64,000 nt of DNA from Nectonema munidae (Eukaryota > Nematomorpha > Nectonematoida > Nectonematidae): positions 1,143,501-1,207,500 of the forward strand of contig JAUIRK010000875.1 in the NCBI GenBank assembly GCA_030549495.1, given 5' to 3'. The position numbers and the translations under genes were made by a program. The notes beneath the pieces are model-generated. The model was not told where the DNA came from, made no database searches, and was given only the letters and a program-made list of their open reading frames with translations. Shown one piece after another: positions 10,978-20,768 of this stretch; position 1 is the first letter of the stretch; each line of letters begins with the position of its first letter.

Positions 10978-13900
10978 ACTTCCTACACATAAACACTAAT
11001 CACTCATCCACCAGCTGGGCAAACCTCACGAACATACTACACAGCTTCATTCACGATATAATTTCAATCAACGAGCCATACGCACTCAATCTCTCTCTAC
11101 CCTCCATTCCCAGCACATATTCCTCTCTCTACATATCACCACCCACCTACTACTCCGCTTGCATTTTACTAAAATCATCACTCATTTTTACGTTCCTCAA
11201 GCAATTTTCCTCACAACAATACGCTTTTGCGATAATTTTTTCATCCAACACTCCCCTCCTTTTTTGCTCTTACTATTCCCCACCCTCCAATACAAAAGCT
11301 TTCACTGATGCCTTCACTTTCGATCTCAACCGCGCCAAAGCGCACATATCAACAATTTCCAAATCTTTTTACCTCATCATTTGCACCGACTGCAACGCGC
11401 GATCCTTCCTTTGTGACCAAAAAGAAAACTTACGCGGCATCGAGGCGACATCCTTCATCGCCCAACACAATCTACACATTTGCGACAACACAACAGAGCC
11501 AACCTTCCTGAGAATTATAAACAACATTGTCACCTCATCACATATTGACATAACTCTCTCTTCAGCAAACATGTACGATCTCATCTCAAACTGAGCCATC
11601 TCCGATCAACCCTCCGCATCTGATCATCACTACAACACTTTTCAACTCAACATCAACGCGAAAGCACACACACGCACCCCCACGAAATCTCCAAAATACA
11701 TACACTGGAACAACTTCCTCCTTACTCTATCCACCAATTTACCGCACTGCACACCCGCACTTCACTCAACTACCACCACAGAAGAAGCCGCTCGCAACAT
11801 AAACAACGCTCTAACTACTTCGATAAACTCGTCCACTCCTTTAAAGCCCTATCCCCAAAGAAAAAATGCTTATTTTTGGACACCAGCCCTGAGCCAACAA
11901 AAGAAAACACTACGCCGGGCTCTCAAAAACTTGAGGAAAAACCCCTCACCCTTGAACATCACATTTTACACACACACTCGACAACTCTACCTCAGCTCAA
12001 TAAAAACTGCAAAGCGAAATGCATGGATTAGTTTTACCGCATCCACATCATCCAATCCATGGTCCACCATCAACAAAATCATCAAGTCAAAAAAGCCTAC
12101 GGCCGATTTCCACAAACTACTTCCAGACCCAAACGCCGATTCAATTCAAATAAATCCACCTTTTCTCTCTTCCTTTTTTCCTGCCGACAACCCCCTCTCT
12201 GACGATCCATATCAAGCCGCATTACGCTCCTCCTCACTCACACTCACAACATCGCTAACCATCCATCACTTCCCAGCCATAACATCATCTGAACTCTCAC
12301 ACGCAGTAAACTCGCTCCGACCCAGCTCAGCCACAAGCCTCGATTTAATCTCCACAAATCACATTAAAAAGTCAATCCATCTCTTAGAAAAACACTTAAT
12401 CAACATATACAACGCTTGCATAACCCTCTCCTTTTTTCCTTCATTATGGAAAATAGGAAAAGTTATTTTTCTACCAAAACCCCACAAAGATCTATCAGAA
12501 CTCAAAAACTGGAGACCCATTACCATTCTTCCCGTCCTCGGCAAAATCCTAGAAAAAATCTTTCGAAGAAGGCTCGTCCACTACATTACTCAAAACAACC
12601 TCATCCATCCCTCCCAGTTTGCCTATCTTCCTCATCGAAACACCGAGTCAGCCTTATCAAAACTAACTGAACACCTTCAACACTCCATCACATCCCACAA
12701 AACCGCTACAGTCCTATTTCTAGACATTGATAATGCATTTAACAGCGCCTGGCACCCCGCAATCCTTCTGAACATGCATCTCAAAAAATATCCACCCTAC
12801 ATGATTAAATTCATACACAACTATCTACAAAATCGAGCTTTAGTTTTTCGCGAAAAATCAACACGTGCAGTTCACTTGCTATCACTTTCTACCCCTCAAG
12901 GAGGATGCCTCTCCGACATTCTCTGGCTTATCTTGATAAACCCTCTTCTCGACATCCTCGACTCAAACGCACACTTCTCACAATGCTTCTCAGATGACCT
13001 GCTATTTTCCTTTTCCTCGAACACACAACCCGAAAACATTCAGCGCATCTCAGCCCTTTTCAACGCTTTAAACTTCACCGCTAATTCCATCAAAATCACC
13101 TTTAACACATCCAAAACCACACTAATGCATTTTACGCGCAAACATTCTCCGCATCTACCCCTACGCATCAACAACACAACTCTCATACAACCTGCAAGAA
13201 CCACTAAATACTTGGGTCTCACCTTTCAAACCAATTTGAAATGGTCTACACACTTCAAAAACATTTACACAAAACTCACCAAGACCTTATTTCAATTAAG
13301 AGCAGCCATTTCATACAAATGGGGCCTCAGTATCCACCACTCTCTTTTTATTTACAAATCACTCATACTTCCATCACTTCAATATGGCATTCTATCTTGG
13401 GGGTCATCACTCGATCATCCCACAACCCTGACTTTTCTTTTTAAAATCCATCGCCTTAGTCTTTTAACAATTTCAAAAGCTTTCCGCACAACTTCCACTT
13501 CTTCTTTAGAGTTCATGTTAAAATGCCCGCCCCTTCTCATTCATTTGAAAAGCACACTCATCAAACATTACGTCAAAATATACAAATCCTTACTACCTCC
13601 CTCTTCAGCCTCCATACTCCACCTACCCTCCAACGCCATACACCCATACACAATCCTTCTCCATAAAGCACTCCCACACCTGCAAAAATACCTCGTACAC
13701 CAAAAAGTTCATCCAGCCACACTAACACACCCATCGTTATCTCTTCCATACATCATCACAATTTATCCCAATAAGGACACCGCAATTACCCACATAAAAG
13801 AGATCAGACAACTCTCAAACCTCTCTACACTCAGAATTTTCACAGATGCAGCCAAATCAATAAATAGATGTGCTTTCGCATACGCTCTCCACGCAGGCGA

Positions 13901-14714
13901 CTCTCTAATTCCCTTCCATTCCTCAAATTCTCCATTAAACCACTTGACCACGACATATGATGCTGAATGCACAGCCTTAATCGCCTCCTGCTATCACATT
14001 ACCCATAACATTCACCTGTTCAAACAGTTCACCCACATCCATTTCTACACAGACTCACAGAAAATTACACGTGACCTATATCTTCACAGAAATATTCTTT
14101 TCCACACCACAATCCTATTCTCAAAACTGCGTTCTCTCTCTTCTCTTTTCACGATTTCTATTCTCTGGTGCCCTGCTCATTCCAACATACAAGAAAACAT
14201 ACGCGTAGATTTGCTCGCTAAACAAGCCCTTTCCAAAACACACACACCACACCTAACTTCCATAAACCCCGACGTTCTCACTCAAAACCTCACTATACAC
14301 ACATTTAATCAATGGCAACAGATTATCACCAAGTCCTCCAACACCACGCTCTCAGATATACCGGATATAAAAGCAATTCACCAAACTTGGGCCATCAACA
14401 ATTTCACCCCATCGCGATCCATAATAAGATGGTTTTCAGGTCACTGCCCCTGTAAATCATATCTATATCACATCAAACTCACCGACAATCAAACCTGCCG
14501 TTTCTGCAACGACCCTTTAGAAACACCTTATCATCTATTATTCATATGCCCTTTTTTCATCTCCTATCAACACACAATGATAAACTCGTGAATCAAAACT
14601 CTAGGCCATTTTCCAACCAACTTCAGCCAAATTCTCTTCCACCCCAATTTATTAAACGCACTATCTTCTTCGATTAAAACCATAGAACCCATCCTACTAA
14701 CGCATCCTCATTAA
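10971..14714 (+). pseudogene. LINE 1 ORF2 polyprotein with two in-frame TGA
   Basis: A single frame runs from the ATG at 10971 (MLNFLHINTNHSS) to TAA at 14712-14714, interrupted only by TGA at 11592-11594 and 14589-14591. The endonuclease has IISINEPYAL and a later SASDHH. The RT region includes NWRPITILPVLGKILEKIF, TVLFLDIDNAFNSAW, STPQGGCLSDILW and CFSDDLLFSF. RNase H follows, with LRIFTDAAKS, TYDAECTALIA, HFYTDSQ and ILWCPAHSNIQEN. Near the end lies the CCHC motif CRFCNDPLETPYHLLFIC. The first TGA lies where ISN(W)AISDQ would suit Trp, and the second at MINS(W)IKTL. The RT active site reads SDD rather than the usual ADD. Confidence 0.88.
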
Positions 14715-15010
14715 GCACTCTTAGTTTCTTTTACTTACATTTAAGAAATCTCTAACTTTATTACCATCAGCCTTGCCAAGCTTAAACCGTCTTCAAGCTT
14801 TCAACAACGCTCTCGAACGATCTTCAACTAATCTTTAACAAGCAGTTTGCAAGCATATCAATTGATTTTGGAAAGTGCTTTGACATCCTTACCAATCCAA
14901 TCTATTCAAAATTTTGGTCAAATTTTTGCAAGTTTTTCAGCCTTAATCGTAACCGAACCTAGCAAATAAACTGTTGTGCACAATGCATTTGTAAGGCGAG
15001 ACTTCTCGGG

Positions 15011-15231
15011 CAGTAAAAATAATTACATATAGGAGAGGGGGGCTGGTGCGTTGTCCCTATATTTTTAGTTTAACTAAACTTGTCGATGAGACTCGAAAAG
15101 TAACTTTTCAAAAACTAACTATTTATAGACTATAATAGAGATAATTTTTTACAAAAATGAACTAAATATCAAGATTTTTAATATTTTTAAAAAAATTGCA
15201 AAAAATATAATAAACTCGATTTGCTCTATAT
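15011..15231. other. Junction between the two LINEs
   Basis: This is non-coding sequence with a short G-rich block (GGAGAGGGGGGCTGG). It could be the end of LINE 1's 3' region, leftover hAT intron sequence, or the start of LINE 2's 5' region. The exact join cannot be fixed by eye. Confidence 0.4.
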
Positions 15232-15367
15232 TAAGATGGACGTTTGCCAAACTTTGTCGCATAACTAGTTGCTTCTCTGTAAATCTCTTTTTCTCATTTC
15301 GGGTTTCTCTTTCTTCGTCTTTATTAATAATTTATACTTTATCTTAACTTATATTTTATAATTTTTT

Positions 15368-16400
15368 ATGGAAACCGATGACCAATTTTCTCCTACACTT
15401 AAACGTACTAAAGTTATAGACTGCAATTCGTGTAATTCAAATTTAGTCACATCCCTAAACTCTCTCGAAATAAAGTATTTGAACCAAATTGATTGTTCGA
15501 AAGACCATAATTTATCAAATCTCATTAAGAATATTTTTTGTGATATAAAAGATGTCATTATTGATAAGTTTGAATCAATGTCGAATGAACCTAAAACTAG
15601 AATTACAGATTCTCAGAGTGCTAGCTACGCTGATGTTGTCAAATCCTACAATAGTATTTCTAAAATTTCATTTTCCAATACTAACTCTATTAAAGTTAAA
15701 ATTAACACTGTAAACCCCAATCACCAAAATGTACAAGAAATTAAAAGTAATCTAGTTTCTACTATTAACCCCTCACTTAATGGAATTCAAATTAATACTT
15801 TAAAAATTAATAACAATGGCACTGCCTTCGTCAAACTTGAAAATGAGTCTGACAAAAAAAGCTTCAGATATTTTAAAATCCAAGTTCGATGTTTTAGATT
15901 TTAAGTCTTACAAGCCACGATTTATTATTAAAAATATCCCTAAGTATATTCAAGATAACGATTTTGTTGACTCTTTAAACACTTGTAACTATAAAATCAT
16001 TAAACTTGGAGGTATTAAACTAATTAAATTAATTCAAACAAAAAATAAAGTGTTTAATTTAGCTATAATTGAGCCGAACTCGCCTAATGTTGCAAAGTTT
16101 TTGTCTTCGAATAGTACTTTATTTTGTTGTTACAGTGCTCTTCCTATTGATATTATGTACAGAAAAGTTGTTACATGTAACACATGCGGAAAATTTGGCC
16201 ACTCTGACACCTACTGCTGTAACACACTTGGACATAAATTAGTCGAGTGTAAATCTCCAAACATAAAATGCCCCCATTGCAATGGTTCCCATATGTACAA
16301 CAACACGAACTGCCCCACTTATCTTAAAAAGCAAGCTTTTCTCAAGGATTTATCTAATAGTAATCTCAAAGCTTTCATTACTACTCCTGAATGCCCTTGA
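15368..16400 (+). pseudogene. LINE 2 ORF1, one frameshift
   Basis: Frame one starts at ATG 15368 (METDDQFSPTLKRTK) and runs to 15904. Frame three takes over in the overlap and ends at TGA 16398-16400. The sensible joint lies in a run of A at about 15855-15862, where NGTAFVKLENESDKK passes into ASDILKSKFDVLDF. The second part carries RFIIKNIPKYIQDND, an RRM-like segment as in LINE 1, and zinc knuckles CNTCGKFGHSDTYC and CPHCNGSHMYNNTNC. The role is RNA binding within the LINE particle. The single frame change may be a mutation or a sequencing error in the homopolymer. Confidence 0.78.
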
Positions 16401-19400
16401 AATTGTTACAAGTCAATTTAAGAAAGTCTATTTTTGCTTTCAATAATCTTTTAATTTTCCTCGAAAACAGTGAGTACGATATCATTTGTATAAGTGAACC
16501 TTATCTCTACAATTACAAACTCCCCTTTATCACACCCCCATACACTGCTATCCACTCCTCTCCACCCAGCTCATATATTATTTTGTTCAAAAAGTTTCTG
16601 AATGTTACTTTCATTCCTGCACTATCCAACGACTTTATAACTGCCGTTTCTTGTTTCATTGGTAATACTAACTTTTACTTATTTAGTATCTACTTTCCCC
16701 CCTACTCAAACTCATACGCTGACTTCTTTTTTTCCTCAATAATTAATAATGTTTTGGATTCGGCCTTCATTATACTTGGAGACACTAACTCACGTCATAT
16801 CCATTGGGATGTCAAAACCAATTCAAGAGGCTCTTTCCTTTTTGAAAAAATAACTGAGTATAATTTAACTGTTATTGACAACGATAAAAGCCCAACTTTC
16901 AATAGCCTTAGAACTGACAAATCTTATTGTTCTCACGTGGATTTATCTATTTGCAGCGACAAAATGATTTATTTCATTAAATCCTGGAAAATTTTAGATG
17001 AACCTTCGTGCTCTGACCACTGTTTTATAGAAGTTTTGCTTAATTTTAATTTACAAACCCAATCTTCTATCAGCTACAGAGAAATTTTGAACAAGGATAT
17101 TTTTGCACATCTTCTCACAGAAAACTTTGATAAAACTTTAAAGCATATTAACACACTAGTCAATACCTCTGATTTAGAAAAATATGCTAGAACTTTAGTG
17201 AATATAATCTCTAACTCTTTTTCTGAATCTATCACTATTGTTGGGCACAAGATCACATTTTGGAATTCATACCTTAACAATCTCAGAAAAGAACTGCGGT
17301 ACGCACAGAAAAAGTACAAGAAATCCCAAAGCAACGATGACCTATCCATCTACAAAAAAATGAAAAAATTTTATCGTAGCAAAATCCTGTATCATAAAAA
17401 ACAAAAATGGAACGATTTCCTTGATTTCAATTCTCGAAATATATGGAAAAAAATAAAATCTCTTTCTGGAACCAAATCTATTATTCAACCTAATGCTTTT
17501 AATATTAGTGGAAATTTAGTTAATATTGCTACCAACCCAGCTGACATACTTAAACACTTTTTTCAAGTTAATACAAAATGCCCATTTTCAGCTTTCGACC
17601 CAAAACCCACTTTTGATTTTCCTTGCATGACAAATGATGAACTTTTACATTGCTTCAAAAAGCTGTCCCTAAACTCGGCACCTGGTCATGACAAAATAAC
17701 TTATAAAACTATCTTTGCTGCTTTACCTATCATTGAACCTTACCTCATTTTTCTTTTTAACAGCATTTTGAAGTTTGGTTATTTTCCAGAACTCTTCAAA
17801 TCGGGTGAAATTATTTTTGTTCCTAAAAAGAAACCCCCATCCTCTTTCATTGAAAATTGGAGACCAATCACTCTGTTACCTTGCATTGGAAAAATTTGTG
17901 AAAAAATCATAAGAGGTAGAATGCTTGACCACATCCATAGAACAAACTGCATCAACAAAAATCAATTTGCCTATGTTTTTCACAGATCCTCAGAAATTGC
18001 CATAGACCGTCTTACGTCCCATATTTATCTTTCTTATAAAAATAATTTATCTATGTCTTGTTTTTTTGTAGATTTTAAGGGAGCCTTTGATTCTTCTTGC
18101 CACAATTGCATACTTAAAAATATGGAAAAAATGGGCTTTCCTATATATATCATACAATTTATTAGTTCCTATCTTGATAAACGAAATGTTCACTTGAAAA
18201 ACCATCCTGATGAGAAATTTCTTTTGAATTGCTCTACTCCCCAAGGTAGCTGCATTTCTGATTTGTTGTTTATAATTTTAATTAATCCTCTTCTTGAACT
18301 TCTCGAGCTAAAAGGCTGTTTCTACCAAAGCTACTCGGACGACGTTGTTATTGGAATTTTGGGCAATAATCCCACTCAAAATCTCATTCAGCTTGATTTT
18401 ATACTGCATGAAACCAAACAATTTTCTGAAAATCTCAATCTACACTTCAATCTTAGAAAGTGTTCTTTGATGAATTTTTCTAAGAAAAAATTTTTATGTC
18501 CCATCTTGAACTTTTGCGACACTAATTTTTCTTCCTCTCCTTCTATCAAGTACTTAGGTGTTTATCTCACTCCTACCTTAAACTGGAGGCATAACTTCGA
18601 CATAAAGCACGCTAAATGCTTTTCTATTTTTTCTAAAGTGAAAACTTTAAACTTTTCTAATACCTCTAAAAATTTTATATTTTATAAAACTCTTCTATTC
18701 AATGCCATCATTCCTTCCTTTTTGTATGGTGTTTCCTCATGGGGGCAAATATTCAAATATAAAAAATACCAACATAAGTTCAATACTCTATATTTTGCAA
18801 TCCTTCGGAAAGCTCTAAAATGCTCTATTTCAACTCCCAAAGATCTTATTTTGATAGAATCCTTCTCCCCACCTCCTATTCTACTCATAGAAAAGATAAT
18901 CTTATCTAATAAACTCACCTTTATTTCTAAAAACTTCCGATACAGTTCTTTTGGTCTTTCCTTCTCTCCTCACTCTCACTTCTCCAACTTTGATCAACTC
19001 TACAAAAAGTACGTTAAAGAAAGCTTTTCTACTGGTGTCCTTTTAGACCCTCCAAAGAAAATTTTGAATACAAGTCTGCTTAATCTTTCTGTAAAAGCAA
19101 CCACCTGTTCGTCTAAGCAAACTGCCCTTAATCTCTGCCTAAAAGTTCTTAGATTCTCAAATGCTATTTCTATTTTCACTGATGGTTCATATGATAAGTC
19201 CTCCACTGTTGGGTCCTGTTCTTTTCCTATATTCTTGCCTAAATCTAAAACCCCCCTCTTTTCAAAAGCATATAATCTTGGCGTCTATTCTTCCTCCTTT
19301 TACTCAGAATTTTATGCTTTACTCTTTGCATTACAACACCTTTTATCCATTAAAGGCACCATCAGTCAATTTTTACTCATATTTTTATATACTGACTCTC

Positions 19401-20056
19401 TCTCCCTCATTCAAACCTTAATCCACAAATCTTATTGCTCCTCTCTCATTTCTTCCATTTTAAAATCCTATTTGACTTTAAGTAATCACTTTACCCTCAG
19501 GCTAATATGGTGTCCTAGTCATAGAGGCATTCAAGGTAACGAATTTGTGGACAAACTTGCGAAAAATGCTCGTAACTTGCCCTCTCAATTGTTCTTCTCC
19601 CCAGTATCATCCTATAAAAATGCCCTAAAGCAAAAAATTTACTCATTTTGGATGGAAAGTTGGAAAAAGGGTAAATACAGTAATAAGTTTCATATCCCAT
19701 GTATACAATCTCTTGAAAACCTTTTTTTAAAAAAAATGAAACTCAATTCACTGCCAACAGAAATTTGGCAATGGCTATCGGGAAATTTTCCATGTAAATT
19801 TTTTCTTAATATAATTGGTAAAACTAATAACAATCTGTGTCGTTTTGTCTGTAACACTGTAGAAAACCCCGACCATCTTCTGTTTCACTGTAACAAAACT
19901 CTTAACCTTAGAGAAAACTTTGAGTGCAACAATTTCAAAAACTATGGAACTGACTTCAGTTCCACTTCCGAAATATTCCTTAAACCTCAGCTCATTAAGA
20001 ACCTACTCCACCTCATAAAATCTATAGAACTCATTTTAATCTCTAATCCACCATAG
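16391..20056 (+). CDS. LINE 2 ORF2: endonuclease-RT-RNase H polyprotein, intact frame
   Basis: The 1221-codon frame begins MPLKLLQVNLRKS. The start is supported by its 10-base overlap with the ORF1 stop, matching the overlap in LINE 1. Residues 1-225 form an APE-type endonuclease with IICISEPYL (catalytic Glu), ILGDTNSRHIHWD and SCSDHCF. RT follows, about 410-760: NSAPGHDKITYKT, NWRPITLLPCIGKICEKII, CFFVDFKGAFDSS, STPQGSCISDLLF and the active site SYSDDVVIG. RNase H is near 925-1060: ISIFTDGSYDK, FYSEFYALLFA, FLYTDSLSL and LIWCPSHRGIQGNEFVDKLA. A final knuckle-like CRFVCNTVENPDHLLFHC lies near 1155. The protein would nick the target and copy the LINE RNA there. No break was seen. Confidence 0.9.
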   Translation: MPLKLLQVNLRKSIFAFNNLLIFLENSEYDIICISEPYLYNYKLPFITPPYTAIHSSPPSSYIILFKKFLNVTFIPALSNDFITAVSCFIGNTNFYLFSIYFPPYSNSYADFFFSSIINNVLDSAFIILGDTNSRHIHWDVKTNSRGSFLFEKITEYNLTVIDNDKSPTFNSLRTDKSYCSHVDLSICSDKMIYFIKSWKILDEPSCSDHCFIEVLLNFNLQTQSSISYREILNKDIFAHLLTENFDKTLKHINTLVNTSDLEKYARTLVNIISNSFSESITIVGHKITFWNSYLNNLRKELRYAQKKYKKSQSNDDLSIYKKMKKFYRSKILYHKKQKWNDFLDFNSRNIWKKIKSLSGTKSIIQPNAFNISGNLVNIATNPADILKHFFQVNTKCPFSAFDPKPTFDFPCMTNDELLHCFKKLSLNSAPGHDKITYKTIFAALPIIEPYLIFLFNSILKFGYFPELFKSGEIIFVPKKKPPSSFIENWRPITLLPCIGKICEKIIRGRMLDHIHRTNCINKNQFAYVFHRSSEIAIDRLTSHIYLSYKNNLSMSCFFVDFKGAFDSSCHNCILKNMEKMGFPIYIIQFISSYLDKRNVHLKNHPDEKFLLNCSTPQGSCISDLLFIILINPLLELLELKGCFYQSYSDDVVIGILGNNPTQNLIQLDFILHETKQFSENLNLHFNLRKCSLMNFSKKKFLCPILNFCDTNFSSSPSIKYLGVYLTPTLNWRHNFDIKHAKCFSIFSKVKTLNFSNTSKNFIFYKTLLFNAIIPSFLYGVSSWGQIFKYKKYQHKFNTLYFAILRKALKCSISTPKDLILIESFSPPPILLIEKIILSNKLTFISKNFRYSSFGLSFSPHSHFSNFDQLYKKYVKESFSTGVLLDPPKKILNTSLLNLSVKATTCSSKQTALNLCLKVLRFSNAISIFTDGSYDKSSTVGSCSFPIFLPKSKTPLFSKAYNLGVYSSSFYSEFYALLFALQHLLSIKGTISQFLLIFLYTDSLSLIQTLIHKSYCSSLISSILKSYLTLSNHFTLRLIWCPSHRGIQGNEFVDKLAKNARNLPSQLFFSPVSSYKNALKQKIYSFWMESWKKGKYSNKFHIPCIQSLENLFLKKMKLNSLPTEIWQWLSGNFPCKFFLNIIGKTNNNLCRFVCNTVENPDHLLFHCNKTLNLRENFECNNFKNYGTDFSSTSEIFLKPQLIKNLLHLIKSIELILISNPP

Positions 20057-20330
20057 TCACACACCTTCACTCAATACACTCTCACCCTTCTCTCTTCATA
20101 GTGTATAATGTATATATATACTGTTCTTCTACTTTGCTATACTACAAGGCTTCACATTTTCTCTCACTTACTTCTTTTTTTTTCCCTTTTTTTTCTTTTT
20201 CTGCATGCTTTAATCCTATGTGACATTGATTCGTCCATCAAAGCAAACCCAAATCTTTGAAAGCCTAATGCCAGTTCTCGGGCTCCATCGCCTATGAACT
20301 GTGTCACCAGAATCAAATCAAACTGAAAAA

Positions 20331-20393
20331 AATTTTTACTTATTATAAAATAAAATAATATAAGCAGAATAGCAGATCATGATTAATTATTAC
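20331..20393. other. Start of transposase intron 1 (hAT sequence)
   Basis: This is AT-rich sequence between the LINE 2 tail and the donor site of transposase exon 1. It is the surviving left part of the intron the LINEs entered. Confidence 0.5.
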
Positions 20394-20476
20394 TGCAAAG
20401 CATTTCCTTCTGAGATTGGAAGGAAGGAGAGTTTTTTCTGATTTTTATCAACGAAGCTTTTCCTTTTAGACGACAT
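20394..20476 (-). pseudogene. hAT transposase exon 1, stranded 11 kb from exon 2
   Basis: On the minus strand an ATG at 20476-20474 opens MSSKRKSFVDKNQKKLSFL, runs 27 codons plus two bases, and meets a donor GTAATA at 20393. A Lys-rich start like this, close to the transposon end, is where exon 1 of the transposase should be. The rest of the gene lies at 9500-6555. The exon is inferred from position, Kozak-like context and splice site; its join to exon 2 is not proven. Confidence 0.55.
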
Positions 20477-20664
20477 TACAATCTATAAAATAACACGACT
20501 TGGAAAAAAAGTGTTGAAAACCAAAAAAATAAAAAAAATATAATTGTACAAAATTTATTTTCTTTATAATAAGGTTGATTAGATTGGTATTGTGTTTGTG
20601 TTTATTATATTAAAAAAACATGCATCAAAAATGTCTATTTTACAATGACTTGAAATTGCTAGGA

Positions 20665-20702
20665 GGGGGGGGGGGCTTACCTTCAAGGAGGGGGGGGGGG
20701 GT
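20665..20702. repeat. Two G-runs inside the right hAT end
   Basis: Two runs of about a dozen G, separated by CTTACCTTCAAGGA, mirror the single long G run inside the left end at 6373-6390. Confidence 0.8.
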
Positions 20703-20760
20703 GCTCACTTAATGAGTGGGGGGCTCACGCCCCTAATTTTAATAGGACACGCGGGCCCTG

Positions 20761-20768
20761 GTACGCAC
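20761..20768 (+). repeat. Right target-site duplication of hAT element
   Basis: GTACGCAC repeats exactly the eight bases at 6340-6347. Confidence 0.92.

Larger units (their letters stand above)
9640..15010 (+). mobile_element. LINE 1: ORF1 + APE/RT/RNase H ORF2
   Basis: This is an essentially full-length non-LTR retrotransposon. It starts at a 5' motif near 9645 (ATGGCGAATTTG) that matches the start of its neighbour at 15235 (ATGGACGTTTG). It carries an ORF1 with CCHC knuckles, an ORF2 with endonuclease, RT, RNase H and a terminal CCHC motif, and a 3' region of roughly 300 bp. The domain order fits the I/LOA/R1 group; the exact clade needs a tree. The plus strand is strikingly G-poor and C-rich. 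ORF1 and ORF2 each carry a few breaks. Confidence 0.85.
15232..20330 (+). mobile_element. LINE 2: near-intact, related to LINE 1
   Basis: This is a full-length-looking non-LTR element in the same orientation as LINE 1, with the same layout: 5' motif ATGGACGTTTGCC, ORF1 with CCHC knuckles, overlapping ORF2 with APE, RT, RNase H and CCHC, and a T-rich 3' region ending near CAAATCAAACTGAAAAAAA. ORF2 is unbroken over 1221 codons; ORF1 needs one frame change. It is the better preserved of the pair. Confidence 0.86.
6348..20760 (-). mobile_element. hAT transposon, 14.4 kb with nested LINEs
   Basis: The element begins CAGGGCCCGCG and ends with its exact inverse CGCGGGCCCTG. Inside both ends lie TAAAATT-like bases and long G runs (6373-6390 on the left; 20665-20702 on the right). 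It is flanked by a perfect 8-bp duplication, GTACGCAC. The transposase gene is on the minus strand, with exon 1 near the right end and the other exons at 6555-9500. About 10.7 kb between them is two LINEs plus junction sequence, so the original transposon was near 3.7 kb. The end sequence, duplication length and transposase motifs all place it in the hAT superfamily. Confidence 0.93.

Noticed and set aside
17074-19700. Several antisense frames within LINE 2 ORF2
   Set aside because: No motifs; they are reverse shadows of a strongly conserved coding frame.
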